This document shows positions 1-11,879 of a stretch of 64,000 nucleotides of DNA, one piece after another. A program made the position numbers and the translations under genes. The notes beneath the pieces are model-generated. The model searched no databases, had not been told where the DNA came from, and was given only the letters and a program-made list of their open reading frames with translations. The stretch's first letter is position 1. Every line of letters begins with the position of its first letter. Source of the stretch: Benincasa hispida (Eukaryota > Streptophyta > Magnoliopsida > Cucurbitales > Cucurbitaceae). The stretch lies in assembly GCF_009727055.1 (NCBI RefSeq), contig NC_052355.1, forward strand, positions 2,429,526-2,493,525, read 5' to 3'.

Positions 1-1962
1 CTACTATTAACTTATGTCAAAGAATATTAAAAAAAAATTATTTTATGTAAATAGTTTTCCTTCTTTTTTCTTTTTTAAAAATCCTCTTTTTATTTTTATA
101 AAATGTAGACCTCGATTCCATCATCTAACCATTAAACCCATTCGATATGAACATAATTTGATATATATAATGAACTTAATAGTAGAGTTATGAATATTCC
201 TTACTTTACCTCATCTTATTAATAAACAAATATTTGATGCTAGTTAAATATGTGTTTGCTTTTAATAAGCGTATGTATATTCAAACTTCAAAATAAGATT
301 ATTTCGTGTGCATCTAATGATGTAGAATTTTTAACCACATTGTTATACCAGTGAATTTCGAGAAGTTTGAAATCTAATTTTAATAATATCACCAAAAAAG
401 AAAAAGGATACAACACAAGATTTAAATAATTACGTTCAAGTAGTAAGTGACATATAATACAAACTCATTGATTTTAACTTTGAGATTAAATATTTTTCCA
501 CATCTTTGCACATCATATATTATGGTTTTTATTAGGTAATTTATAGTGCTTTATTTGAATAAAAAAACGTGTTGTAAATGACTAATTTAATATTAAAAAG
601 GTTTATTCGGTTGGAAATAAATACAAAAATTGTTTAAAAATGAATAAATTAAAAAAGCAAATGGAGATTTTTTTCCACAAGAAATTCAATCCCTGTCGGA
701 AATTTTGCGGGATGATAATTGAAATAGGAGGCGAGGAAGTCTTCTTCGTCCCCTCTTCACGCCATGAACATCTCTAGTGCTCACCATTAATTCTCATTAC
801 AAAGTAAATGAGATGAGCCCCACATTTTTTTTTATTCTCATTGATCGATTACACTTGCTAATGTGTAATACACGGCCTAATTCTATTTTATTGGAATGTA
901 ATGTAAGGTTTCAATCTTACATTTAAGATAGCATTAAATATCTATAAACAACATTGATTTATAACATTAAAAATTTGTATCAAATATATAACGTTGTTGA
1001 TGTAAGTGAAAGACAGTAAAGAAAAATAATTTCTTACCTATTAGATTCTTTTCTATCATCGTCGTCAACTAACTAACGATAATTCTATAATTTTATTTCG
1101 TCGTAGTCTAGTTATAAACTATCCGTTGTAATAAATTCAATATGTAAAATTTAAAAAAAAAAAAAAAATAAAAAACTGAATAAATTTACAGAAAAATGTA
1201 AAACCTCTCTCAGCCCAAATTTAAATTCAAACAGAAAATAGGTTAAAAAAAAAAAAAAAAAACTAAATATCCACCAATATATCCATACATACATGGTAGA
1301 GTTTGACCTTCAATATATAAAAACTAAAATAACAATTGCATTTAAAAAATGTTATTTAAAAAGTAGAAATTGTTTTGGGAGATTTTCAAAAATAGAAAAA
1401 TGAGGGAAAATATTTATATAAATAGCAAAATTTAATTATAATTGTGATAGACATTGTTCAATGTCTATCACATGTAGATGCTGATAGAAGTCTATCAACA
1501 TCTATCAGTGATAGAAACTGATATAAATCTATCATTGATAGACTTTGATAGACTATAATAAAAGTCTATCAATGTCTATTAGTGATAGAAAATGATAGAA
1601 ATCTATCATTGATGGAAGCTAATAGAAGTCTATCCGTATATATTAGTGATAAAAACTGAAAGAAGTCTATCATTGATATTATCGATGATAGAAACGGATA
1701 CAAGTCTATAATTAAAAGAGGTTGATAGAAGTCTATCAGTATCTATCAGTATTTTTTTTTCTATTTCTATAAATAGTTTAATATTTTTCTTATCTGTGAA
1801 AATTTCTCAATATATCTATTAATTTAAACTTTCTTTAAACATCGTTTTTTTTAAATCATCATTTTATTTCTATAAAATGTAGACGTTGTTTCCATCATCT
1901 CATCATCTTAAAAGTTAAACAAAACCAATATGAACATAATTTGATATATACTACATGTCGTA
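1..1962. repeat. Tandem-array unit, copy 0 (separated from the rest of the array)
   Basis: This stretch matches, block by block and in order, the units at 15250-25150. Shared blocks include the 'gaacataatttgatatata' block (about 147 and 1931), the 'ttcaaacttcaaaataagat' block (281), the 'aatttaatattaaaaa' block (about 580), the 'gaaataggaggcgaggaag' block (721), and the 'cattaaatatctataaac' block (about 931). It has no gene. It lacks the promoter-like module that four downstream units carry, so it shows the empty site at about 505-545. Its right end stops near 1962, and the expected continuation reappears near 15250. Confidence 0.8.
1437..1760. repeat. TCTATCA/TGATAGA palindromic short-repeat block
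   Basis: About 320 bp made of alternating TCTATCA and its reverse complement TGATAGA, spaced as degenerate units of roughly 35-40 bp. The equivalent site in the other array units (about 18170, 20185, 22485, 24765) has only a short stretch of the same motif, so this copy appears expanded. The motif can form many alternative hairpins. Confidence 0.8.
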
Positions 1963-2061
1963 TAGGTTTGCGTTCATCCTTGTAAGTGTTGACGTATGGT
2001 ATGCAATGACGCGCTCATCTTCAAGTTCCTCTCCTTTGTAAGATCATCACCCCATCACATG

Positions 2062-2215
2062 GAATGTGTCCTGCCGCAAGTCATCATTGCATGCCAACTC
2101 GCGCAAGCCAACATCACATGCCATCCGCGCAAGCCATCTTCGCATGCCATCTCGTCACAAGCTAGCATCGCATTTCATCTCGCCGCAAGCTAGCATTGTA
2201 TGGCAGGCGCCGCGA
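2062..2215. repeat. 27-bp minisatellite
   Basis: Five to six imperfect units of about 27 bp, each built from a 'catgccatctcgcgcaagc'-like core. Units differ by substitutions and small indels. The block is GC-rich against an AT-rich background and lies in the presumed internal leader of the minus-strand element whose LTR follows at 2553. Short ORFs cross it in several frames, and none looks like a protein. I see nothing further in 2216-2540. Confidence 0.6.
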
Positions 2216-2552
2216 TATGCCATCGCATGCCTTCTTCTCAGGCGTCGCAAGACAGAAGCAGAGTCCTCTATTTTCTTCAAAATTTTTGGTAACGGACAAT
2301 TTCGATTTTGATCTCGAACGACTCCAAACTTACAGACTCGATTGCAAAAATAAAATGCCCAAAACAATATGCCCTTACATTGATCAAATCAACATAAAAA
2401 AATGTAATCTATAGTACCAATAAATGAAATTATGTATCAAGCAAACTTCATACATTTTCAAGAAAAATGCAGAAAAATACCCACCTCATGAACTGGATTT
2501 TTGTTTCAAAAAACAGAAAATCAAATGCAAGAAACCATTAGCTCTGATAGTA

Positions 2553-4425
2553 AAGAAACAAAAAGGGTAAAACAAAACATGCATGTGTAGGATAAACATT
2601 CAAATAAAACATAAGCATGATAGTAAAGAGGAAAAGAGAATAAATCAAACTTAACTTTGATGAATCCTCTAGCTTTCTTCTTCCATTGTTTCCCACGATC
2701 TCGAACTTCTCTAATCAAGATGGATACCATCAACAAAATTATCTTGCTATTCTTTAAGATTAAAAAAACTCGGAAGTGTGGTCTCCAAGAACTTTGAGGA
2801 GGAAAATGATGGAGAATTCTAGATTGAAGGTGGATGCTAGGTTTTGTGTGATCATAAAACCTTACCTAAAATGGTCATAAGGATGTATTTATATGGAGGA
2901 GGCTTAATCCCTTCTCCAAGAATTTCCCCACTTCCTTTTACGCCATTTGTGCTAATTAATTAAACAACTCTTATTTAATTAAATGGCACATTAATTGAAT
3001 AATCATATATTAAATCCTATTTAATATATATTTAATTAATCATCATAAATATCATATATTTATGCTAACCTCCAATCTCCATTATTTCTTAATCAATTAA
3101 TTAACCATTAATTAATTAATTAATTAATTAACTATATTAAATCATGTTTAATATGGAGTTAATCAACATATAAATATCACTCTTTAATATATTTATATGT
3201 ATGCATCTATTTTATGAATCCAATTGATATGTATCTAATATTTGATCTTATTCAAATATATCTCTCTTACATTATTTCAATTATAGATCATATCTACAAT
3301 TAACCATTATATACTAATCTCGTTAATATAAAATTCTCTTGTTTAATTTGAACAATTCAAATCATTCCTTGTTACTATCCTTTTGTGAGCTAACAAGAAA
3401 ACTTTATGGACCTACATATTAGAAGCTCCGATGATATGAGATTAATTTATTAAACTCCTTTAATCCAATTAATCAATATTCATTAATTACTAATCACTCC
3501 ACTAAAGATCGATAGTTGCACTCTTCGCATTGTAGATATATTTTTGTGTCCATGGATATAACCAATCAACAGAGCAATGACCCTTCACAGATGCCCATAA
3601 CTGCAGTTGGGTCAAAATACTGTTTTACCCATGCAGTTACATCTAACTCTTTAATTACCACTAATTCCTCTAACGAACAAATAGTTTATAGTCCAACTAT
3701 AAACTAACACCTCTCAGGCCAGTGAGAGGTTGAGGCCTCATTGTTCAAGACCCAAAACTAGTTATTAAGGGAGCATTTTATCTACCTTCCCAATGAATGA
3801 GAAAGAATGAATTTCATCTTGTGTAGTTGCTTTCCCAGCTCCCTAATCAAACAAATTCCCATAATGGTAGGCTTATTGAGTCGGCTCTCATGGCCACTCT
3901 CACCCATACAAATCAAATGACTCATGTAATAAACAGAAGTTCATAACTCAATTAGGATTAAGGTCAAGTCTCCTATGGTCATCCTAATGAAATATTAGTT
4001 TCTTCAAGTAACGGTGTTATAAAGAAAAACTAATCATTTCGTGGTCCGGTCTATTTATAAACTCCTTTATACAAGATACCTTCACTCACATGTCTCTACA
4101 TGAACAATATGGTTCATATTGTTTGTAACATGTACATCTCCTGTAACAATTACAGAGTGAGTTGTATCCGCAGTATTACCAAAATAAGGCACTCAACCTT
4201 CATCTATTTATTGCAGACCTTTTAAGATATTACTTGAACATGAACCACATGTATGTCAACCACATACTGTTAAAGTGACATCACATAACCTTGGACCTTA
4301 GTTTATTGGATTGAATTAATGTTGTCTAAGTGTCAAATAAAATACCTCTAATTTTATTGGATAAATAATTTGTGTTAACAAAACTAAAAACCATGAGCAC
4401 TAGATTTAGAACATCAATCCCAACA
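2553..4425 (-). mobile_element. Ty1/copia LTR, long-LTR family, minus strand
   Basis: The right end (minus-strand 5' end) is the conserved 'CCCAACA' terminus at 4419-4425, i.e. TGTTGGG on the minus strand. The body shares the family blocks seen in all other copies here: the 'ctccactaaagat' block, the 'tgacccttcacag' block, the 'cattttgtggtccgatctta'-type block, and a 3' A/T-rich part. Just outside the left end, 2541-2549 reads 'gctctgata', a degenerate reverse complement of the initiator-tRNA-Met primer site, which suggests this was a 5' LTR with its internal region to the left. The rest of that element is gone. Confidence 0.7.
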
Positions 4426-5385
4426 TGTATTGCAATGGTTATCACATTGAGACTAATAGAAAGAATGAGATAGAATATCTTTATATTATATATAGTGTTT
4501 CACATGAAAAACGTATACAGAAAAAGTTATATGCTTTATCTTCTGGATTATGTCATACTCATATATGAGTAATTGAAGCAGATGCAACGATGAACCTGAA
4601 GTTCATGAATCCATACATATTTACAATTTGGCATGACCAGTTGGGTCATCTATGGTCTATAATGATGAGAAGAATTATTGAGAACTCACATGGACGTCTA
4701 TGGAAGAGTCAAAAGATTATTCAATCTAATGAATTATCATGTGATACTTGCTCTCAAGGCAAATTAATAATTAGACCATCACCAACTAAAGTGGGGACTG
4801 AATCACCTACATTTTTAGAATAAATTCATGGTGATATATGTGGACCTATTAAACTACCAAGTGGATCATTTAGATATTTTATGGTCTTAATAAATACATC
4901 CAACATATGGTCATGCATGTGCTTATTATCAAGTCAAAATTTTGCATTTGCAAGATTACTTGCTCAAATAATTAAGTTAGAAGCAAAATTTCTTGATTAT
5001 ATAGTTAAGACCATTCGTTTTGATAATGTTGGTGAATTTACATTCCAAGCTTTTGATAATTATTGTATGTCAATTGGGATAAGTGTTGAACATCTTGTAG
5101 CTTATGTTCATCCACAAAATAGTTTAGTAAAATTATTTATAAAACGTTTGCAATTAATTGCTATACCACTAATTATGAGAGCTAAGCTTCCTACATCTGT
5201 ACGGGGACATGCTATTTTGCATGTCGCATCACTTGTACGCATTAGGCCAATGCTTATCGTAAGTACTTGCCATTACAATTAGCTATGGTCATGAGCCAAA
5301 TATTTTCCATCTGAGAATATTTGAATGTGTAGTATATGTTTCAATTTTTCCACCACAACGTACTAAGTGATAGAGTGAAGATGCA
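4426..5385 (+). pseudogene. Copia GAG-pre-integrase and integrase fragment
   Basis: A broken plus-strand pol fragment. ORF 4590-4823 carries the HxxLGH element ('WHDQLGH') and the CDTCSQGK zinc-finger half of the integrase N-terminus. After a stop, ORF 4881-5282 covers the integrase core, with 'TIRFDNVGEF' (second catalytic Asp region) and 'AYVHPQNSLVKLFIKR', where the family has a PQQNGVAERKN-type motif, so the catalytic Glu region is degraded. The trailing 5300-5380 still resembles the 'LRIFECVVYV' stretch after the core. Several stops and substitutions make it non-functional. The lineage differs from the long-LTR copia family elsewhere in the window. Confidence 0.8.
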
Positions 5386-7017
5386 TAAAATGAAAGCTAA
5401 CAAAATTATTAAGCACTCTAATTACACTTAATTTGAGTCAAAAGAATTTCAAATAAATAGGGTTTTAGATGTACAACCTTTGTAGATTTCCACTTGCTCC
5501 TTGCTAAATCTACGAAGTTGACCTTCAATTCCTTCAGTTTTTCTTTCTCAGAAATTTCTTAAATTTCAGATTGCATGAAGCTTCAATCTCTGATTATTGA
5601 AGTTTTTTTCATGTTCAAACCATGCAAGTACTAACTACATTAAGCTCATTGACATTTCAATTAGCACTTAGTGAGTGGGATTGGTATTAAAATGTAGATT
5701 AATCCACTGTCTAATTGAAATTGAGGTAAACTCACTTTCAGCAATTAAAAAACATTTTAATTTGATTTTTAAATCTAATTAATTTAGATAAAAAAAAAAA
5801 AAAACTAAACTTCAATTCTAAAATTGAATTTTGTTAATTAAAAATGATTTGTTTAAATCATTAACATATTTAATTAAGTAAACAATAATTTGATATCAAA
5901 TATGATATTAATAAAATACCTCATTCAAACATGAATCATATTCATGTAATCAATATTTAAATCATTATTTAAATATTTTAAACTCTCCAATTATGTTTAA
6001 TTATGACAAAATTAAACGTTAATTATATCAAATATAGTTATTCAGACCCTAAATTGAAATTGAACATTTCAAATTTCAAACCCTAAAATTGAAATTGAAT
6101 ATTTCAATTTCACTCAATTTTATAATCCAAGGTTTAATCTTTTACGAGCTAGCAGAGAGACCTTATGAACCTACAGATAATGAGCTCCAACGATATGAGA
6201 TTAATCGATCAAACTCTTTAATTCAAATTAATCAATGTTCGTTAACCATTGAGATACACCAATATAGCCCAATGGTTGCACTCTCCTCACTGTAGATATA
6301 TTTCTGTCCCCTTGATTTAACCATAATTAGTAAGTCGATCCTTCATAGGTCATTCGTTTTTACAGCTATGTCAAAATTATCGTTTTACCATTGTAATTAC
6401 ATCTTCCTCCTTAAGCCACCATTGATCCTCTATTGAACAATTGGTTTATAGTCCAACTGATAAACCATATCCCTCTCGGCTATGAGAAGGCGAGGTCCCT
6501 TTGTTCAAGACCAAGAATCAATACTTAAGGGAACGACTTATTTGCTAACCCTAAAATTGAGTAAGAGTGAATTTTTTCTTGTAGGACTATGTCCCCAGCT
6601 ATCTATTTAGTTTTATCCTCAAAATGGGAGACTTATTGAGCAGTGCTTGTCACAACCCGCCCCAGATCACCCTCTTAGCCTAGAGAAGGGCGTGACTGGA
6701 AGTAGTTATCAACCCTTAGGCTAACACTTACTACCTACAAACTCTTGCAGAATAACTCTGATACCAAATACAAATTATATGCACCGGGACGGCTATAGGC
6801 CCACAATTTATTAACTTAGAAACTTAATATGTTTAGAATATTTACAACATTAGATTTACAAGTCCCAAAACCCACAAACCCTAGTCTCTCTATGAACAAT
6901 AGTAAACATGTGTACAATATTAACAGTAACCACCTAGCAAACGGTTACAAGTCTTTTGGTCCTTTAGTAGCAGAGTAGATACTGAGCTGTCTTCAGAGGA
7001 TTTGACCGCTACTTGTG

Positions 7018-7027
7018 GGGGGGGGGA
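7018..7027. repeat. G homopolymer
   Basis: A run of ten G residues (7018-7027) inside the LTR-like insertion. It is unusual in this AT-rich sequence and prone to length error. Confidence 0.7.
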
Positions 7028-7328
7028 CAAAAACATTTGAAAACGAGGTGAGCTTACGCCCAATGAGTGACCGAGAAAACATAGTAAATTCTCATGCATA
7101 ATTTCAGAAGATAGTTTTATCTGAAATATAATTTAATGCAGCATAAACAATTTCCAAGCGTAATGTATATAAAACTCTTTTAAACATAAAATAGTAAAAT
7201 CATTTCTCAAATCAAAGTACTGTATAACTGGTAAAATAATCCCAATACCAACTACTAGTTCAGAGAGAACCCTTTTGCTCAATCTTTGACTTTATTCACC
7301 TGTGGCCACATTAGGTACTACTGCTCAA

Positions 7329-7498
7329 ATACCTTCTCCTTATACTTCGGTATCGAACTACTAGGATACCTTCTCTAACGTACTTCAGTATCCCGTTGGC
7401 TTGGTACCTTCTCAAACGTACTTCAGTACCAATAGATACCTTCTCCTTGTACTTCAGTGTCTAGTTGGGTGGATGCCTTCTCCTTGTACTTCGGCATC
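7329..7498. repeat. Five tandem hairpins with covarying stems
   Basis: Five copies at 32-39 bp spacing of a unit whose loop contains 'CTTCTC...GTACTTC'. The arms are ATACC/GGTAT (7329-7333 with 7349-7353), GGATAC/GTATCC (7364-7369 with 7388-7393), GGTAC/GTACC (7403-7407 with 7426-7430), GATAC/GTGTC (7435-7439 with 7457-7461, one G-T wobble) and GATGCC/GGCATC (7472-7477 with 7493-7498). The arms differ between units, yet each still pairs with its own partner. Confidence 0.75.
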
Positions 7499-8277
7499 GC
7501 ATTTTACCAAAATTATTTATAAACAAATTTTCTCTTTAAAGCATGTACAATATAACACATATACAACATGGCTTTAAAGATGGTAACGCATACTAGATAA
7601 AATCAATACATATACATATGTAAATAGTTTTTCAACAATATGCATGCGTTCAAATCACAATTCAAACTTGCTTGGAAACCACTTTATAAAACCAGTAGGC
7701 ATGAGAATTATTTTCGCAAACATGCTTTCTGTAAATGTTGTAATCAAAACAGTTTAAAAAAAAAATTAGTTCGAAAACATTTTAGCCACTCACCTCGAAT
7801 TCTTAGGAACTTTTCACTCTAGTAGCTCCTCGGGTCCCTTTTTCACCCCTAGAATCCAGATTCAACTTTCAACTTAGATTACTCATTGGGCCCAATCTTA
7901 TTTGGAAATATTTCCTTCTACAAACTTATTCTAACATGTCTTAGAACTCTTACCCTAAACATTCAGCTCAGAATTCCTCGTGGTTTGGCCGGAATCTCAA
8001 AATATTCAAGACTGGCTCAGACTGATCTAACAGTCTGACCCTTCTGTCTTCTTCTCAACCTCCAACCCAGTTCCTTTGAGCCTTTTCCTCCAGCAGCCCT
8101 ACTCTGAAAACTAGACTTCCAGAGCTTTCAGATGCTTTCTAATCACTCCAAATGCACGAGTAGATTGGAAGATCTCCTCGTCCAAATTTGACACATTCCA
8201 CTGAACCCTCACTGCCCTCTACTTTTTCTACGAAATTTATGATTTTTGTGTGATTTGAAAATGAAATCCAAACTCCC

Positions 8278-8285
8278 TATTTATA
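8278..8285 (-). promoter_or_regulatory. TATA box (minus strand) of the LTR-like insertion
   Basis: TATAAATA on the minus strand in the context 'CGCCTATAAATAGGGAG', the usual form of a plant LTR promoter. Transcription would run leftward over the 7329-7498 hairpins and toward the primer-site-like sequence near 6765. Confidence 0.5.
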
Positions 8286-8639
8286 GGCGTTCAAATTGCT
8301 CGTGGGATTGACAGCACCTACTTGGCTGCATAGCCAAATGTTTAATCCTCCCTTTATGAACGTAAGCTGACTTCACCTTGGTTCAATGTGTTCTTCCCAA
8401 ACGCATCCAACACAATTTCTTAGGGTTTAAGAATTTCTCTTAATCGGACACCTAAATTTTAATTGACGTTTGCTCTTATGTCTTTAAGCTTTGTTTGTAT
8501 TCAAATTAGGGATTTTACATGCATAATCCACCCCAACGCGTCCAAATACATCGCCCAGAAGCTTGCTCGGTCGTTCAATGCATAGGCGAGGCGTGGGCGT
8601 GACGTTCGAATCGGACAAAGCAAGGCTAAAGCATAGGCA

Positions 8640-8915
8640 CTCTTGCTCTTTCTGCTCTCGACAGTGTCGCTCTCTCCCACTTTCTCACTGATCTCGCTCT
8701 CTCCACTCTCGCTCTCTCCCCTTTCTCGCTCAAAATCTCGCTCTCTTCACTCTCGCTCTCTCCAGCAATCTTGCTGGTCTTGCTCTCTCCAATCTTGCTC
8801 TCTCCAGCTTTCTCTCCAACTTTTCTCTCCAGCTTTCTCGTTGTCTCAATCTCAATGATCTTGCTCTCAACGATCTCGCTGATCTCACTCTCAACATTCT
8901 CGCTCTTAGCTACTG
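8640..8915. repeat. Low-complexity CTCGCTCTCTC tract
   Basis: A pyrimidine-rich tract of 'ctcgctctctcc'-like units, degrading rightwards into 'cttgctctctccag' and 'gatctcgctg'. Open frames on both strands here translate to Ser/Leu-rich or Glu/Ser-rich low-complexity strings. I treat them as by-products of the repeat, not genes. Confidence 0.7.
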
Positions 8916-10049
8916 CGAACATTGTTCGTCTCCGTGCAATTTCTATACAATTGTGCCACTAGTCACTTGCCTTCCAGTACTTTCGCCACAACACGTAACT
9001 ACACATAACTTTCCATATTTTTCTCAGTCTTCAGCCATAACGCACTTCACCTAATTTCTCCATACTTAACCAAATTTTCCCCAAATTTTCCAAACTTAAA
9101 TTCCATATTATTCCACACTAGCTTAACCTACTTATTATTTTTCCCAACTTCCCAACTCAAATCCATATTTTTCTTTTCGAATCCCATTCCGCACTAGCTG
9201 TTTCATCATCCTACTTATTAACCAATTTCATCACAATTTTACCTATTAAAGCTCAACTTAATTATTCAAAGAAAAATCTACTTAACACTTAGAAATTTCC
9301 CTCCCTTACTTAGGATTTAACTTTCACTTAGTTAATTTCTTTTATCACTTGCTTAAGTACGGAAAATAGAAATTCGGGTTTCATAGTGCTATTAGACTAC
9401 TCTCACCTATGTAGATAAAAGGATAATCCCGAATAAACAGGAGTTCATAGTTAGCTCAGGATTAAGATCGAGTTACCCTAGGTCATCGAATTGAAATAGT
9501 CAGTTTTAACAGTAAACTGACGTTATAAAAAAAAAAATGACTATTTCGTGGTCCGGTATTATGCAAACATCTTTTGCATAGGATGCCTCCACTCGTATGT
9601 CTCCACGTGACGATTTCGGGATCATATTAGGTCGCATCATAGTGTCCCCAAGACGAGGTACTCAATCTCATCCATATACTTATAGTCCTTTTAGGCTATA
9701 TACTATAACTTGATCCTCTTTTATGTCTTTACATAAAGTTAAAGCTTTCATACTATAGCCTTGGGTTCCTTTATTGGATTTTATAACATAATGCAATTTC
9801 AATAATACTTTTATTGATAAAACAAATATGTTTCCATGATTATGAACTGTGAGTTTTAGGACATTCCCAACAATCTTTCACTTGGACTAAAACTCCAATG
9901 AGTTATAGATATATACAAATATTCAATGTTGAGAAAAGAGAAAATATAATAAAATAGGGCATTATTATACTCTTGATATTCTCCCAATTGTCCTAGATTT
10001 ATGAAGCTCGTAGTCTCAGTCCGACCAGGTGACCCTCAAACATTTTAGC

Positions 10050-11610
10050 CGTGAGGGCCTACGTAAATGGATCAGCAAGATTATCCTCAAAGGCTATTCT
10101 CATTATCTCCCTGATGAGATGGTACTTTCACTCGATGAGTTTTTCGTGTTTGTGGTTCCTAGGTTCCTTTGAATTGGCAATTGCTCCGCTGTTATCACAA
10201 TACAGGGTGATTGACAGATGCATATTTGAAACCACTTCCAAATCTATCATGATTTTTCTGAGCCATACTACTTCTTTAGCTGCTTCACATGCAGCTACAT
10301 ATTTAGCTTACGTCGTGGAATCAACAATACAATTCTGTTTGATGCTTCTCCATACTATAGCTCCTCCATTTAGAGTGAATACTGATTCTAAAGTAGATTT
10401 CCTAGAATCTACACCAGACTGAAAAATCAGAATCAGTGTATCTCGTAAGGATCAAATCTTTAGAACCATGCACGAGCATATAGTCCCTCGTTCTCTGAAG
10501 ATACTTGAGGAGGTTATTAACAATAGTCTAATGGCTATGTCCAAGGTTGGACTAAAACCTGCTGACGATTCCAACTGCAAAGCATATGTCTGAACGTGTA
10601 CATAACATAACGTACATCAAGCTCCCGACTGTTGATGCATAAGGAATTATTTTCATTTCCTCAACTTCTTGAGGTGTCTCAGGATATTATTCCTTAGACA
10701 AATGAATTCCATGTCTAAAAGATAGCATACCCTTTTTGGAATTTTGCATGTCATATCTTGACAACATTTTGTCAATATAAAATGCTTGAGATAGCGCTAG
10801 CTTTTTGTTCTTCTGATTCCTAACAATTTGGATTCCGAGAACATATTGGGTATCTCCCAAATCTTTCATTTAAAATTGCAATGTTAGCCATCCTTTTACA
10901 TCAGCAAGGGATCCTGTCTCATTCCAAATGAGCAGGATATCATCAACATAAAGGACCAAGAAAGCTACAGTCTTGTTGACTATCTTCTTGTAAACACAAG
11001 ATTCGTCAGCATTCTGTTCAAAGCCATAAGATTTGATCACAGTGACAAACCTTATATTCCAAGATCGAGATGCCTGTTTTAATCCATAAATGGATCTATT
11101 AAGCTTGCAAACTTTTTTGTTGCTAACCCTGTTCAATAAACCCTTATGGTTGAGACACATAAATACTTTCGTCAAGATGACCATACAAAAATGTTGTCTT
11201 AACATCCATTTGCCAGATTTCATAATCATAGAAAGTGGCAATGGATAAAGTATTCTAATCAATTTAATCGTGGCAACAGAAGAGAAGGTTTCTTCATAGT
11301 CTACCCTTTCTCTTTGGGTAAAACCTTTTGTCACGAGTCTGGCTTTATAGGTTTGCACCTTACTAGTTTGGTCTCGCTTTCTTTTGTAGATCCACTTGCA
11401 ATCAATAGGTTTTACCCCATCTGGTTGATTTACAAGTTCACAAACAGAATTGAAGTACATTGACTCCATTTCTAGGTCCATGGCTTTTATCCATTGATCT
11501 TTATCTACATCTTCCATTGTCTGTTTAAAGATCAATGGATCCTCTAAGTTATCATGACTTGAATTTCTATTAAACTCATATAGCGATCGGTTGTTGAACA
11601 ACCCTCCCAC
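10050..11610 (-). pseudogene. Copia reverse transcriptase and RNase H (pseudogene)
   Basis: ORF 10870-11610 starts before the RT domain and includes 'CKWIYKRKRD', 'YKARLVTKGFTQ', 'IYGLKQASRSWN' and the catalytic 'YVDDILL'. A stop separates ORF 10687-10869 ('MKDLGDTQYVLGIQI'). RNase H remains are legible on the minus strand at about 10060-10440, e.g. 'GGAIVWRSIKQ' and 'AKYVAACEAAKEVVWLRK', with internal stops. The copy near 53 kb is similar but independently broken. Confidence 0.85.
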
Positions 11611-11879
11611 TACATCAAGGCATTCCTAACTCATGGAAGGATGTGATGGAGTAACAACTCTTGTTGAAGGACTAATTTGATCAATAACTTTTATTGATTC
11701 ATCTGTAGATTCTTTGGACATTTCATCTAATACTAGTTTACTACGAGGTTGATGATTTTTTATGTGATATTCTTCTAAGAATGTAGCATTTTTTCGATAC
11801 AAATACTTTATCTTCTTGAGGATCATAAAATAAACCACCTTTTGTTACTTTAGGGTATCCTACAAATAGGCATATTTTT

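Larger units (their letters stand above)
6648..9385 (-). mobile_element. LTR-like non-coding insertion (about 2.7 kb) with direct-repeat flanks
   Basis: The insertion begins 'TGTCACAACCCG' and ends 'CGGGTTTCATA', and these ends are partly inverted copies of each other. It is flanked by AGTGCT on both sides (6642-6647 and 9385-9390), consistent with a 5-6 bp target duplication. On the minus strand there is a TATA box (8278-8285) and, near the other end, a 'TGGTATCAGAGTT' stretch at about 6759-6771 like the tRNA-Met primer site of LTR elements. No coding region is visible. Most likely it is a large LTR or a non-autonomous LTR element read on the minus strand. A shorter relative lies at 44683-45160. 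Confidence 0.6.
5395..9872 (-). mobile_element. 3' LTR of a minus-strand copia element, split by a nested insertion
   Basis: The left part (about 5395-6647) and right part (9386-9872) together make one long-family LTR. The left part stops in the block 'ttattgagcagtgct', and the right part resumes with 'agtgctattagactactctc', exactly as the uninterrupted copy reads at about 40900-40930. The right end is the 'CCCAACA' terminus at 9866-9872. It is followed by a purine-rich stretch on the minus strand, the expected polypurine tract. The left boundary is approximate, placed where the older integrase fragment stops. The internal region follows at 9873. Confidence 0.75.

Noticed and set aside
3516..3707. 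63-codon ORF in the first copia LTR
   Set aside because: It lies within LTR blocks that recur at many sites without a conserved frame.
8626..8922. 98-codon minus-strand ORF rich in Glu, Ser and Arg
   Set aside because: It is a translation of the CTCGCTCTC low-complexity tract, and an opposite-strand ORF is equally open.
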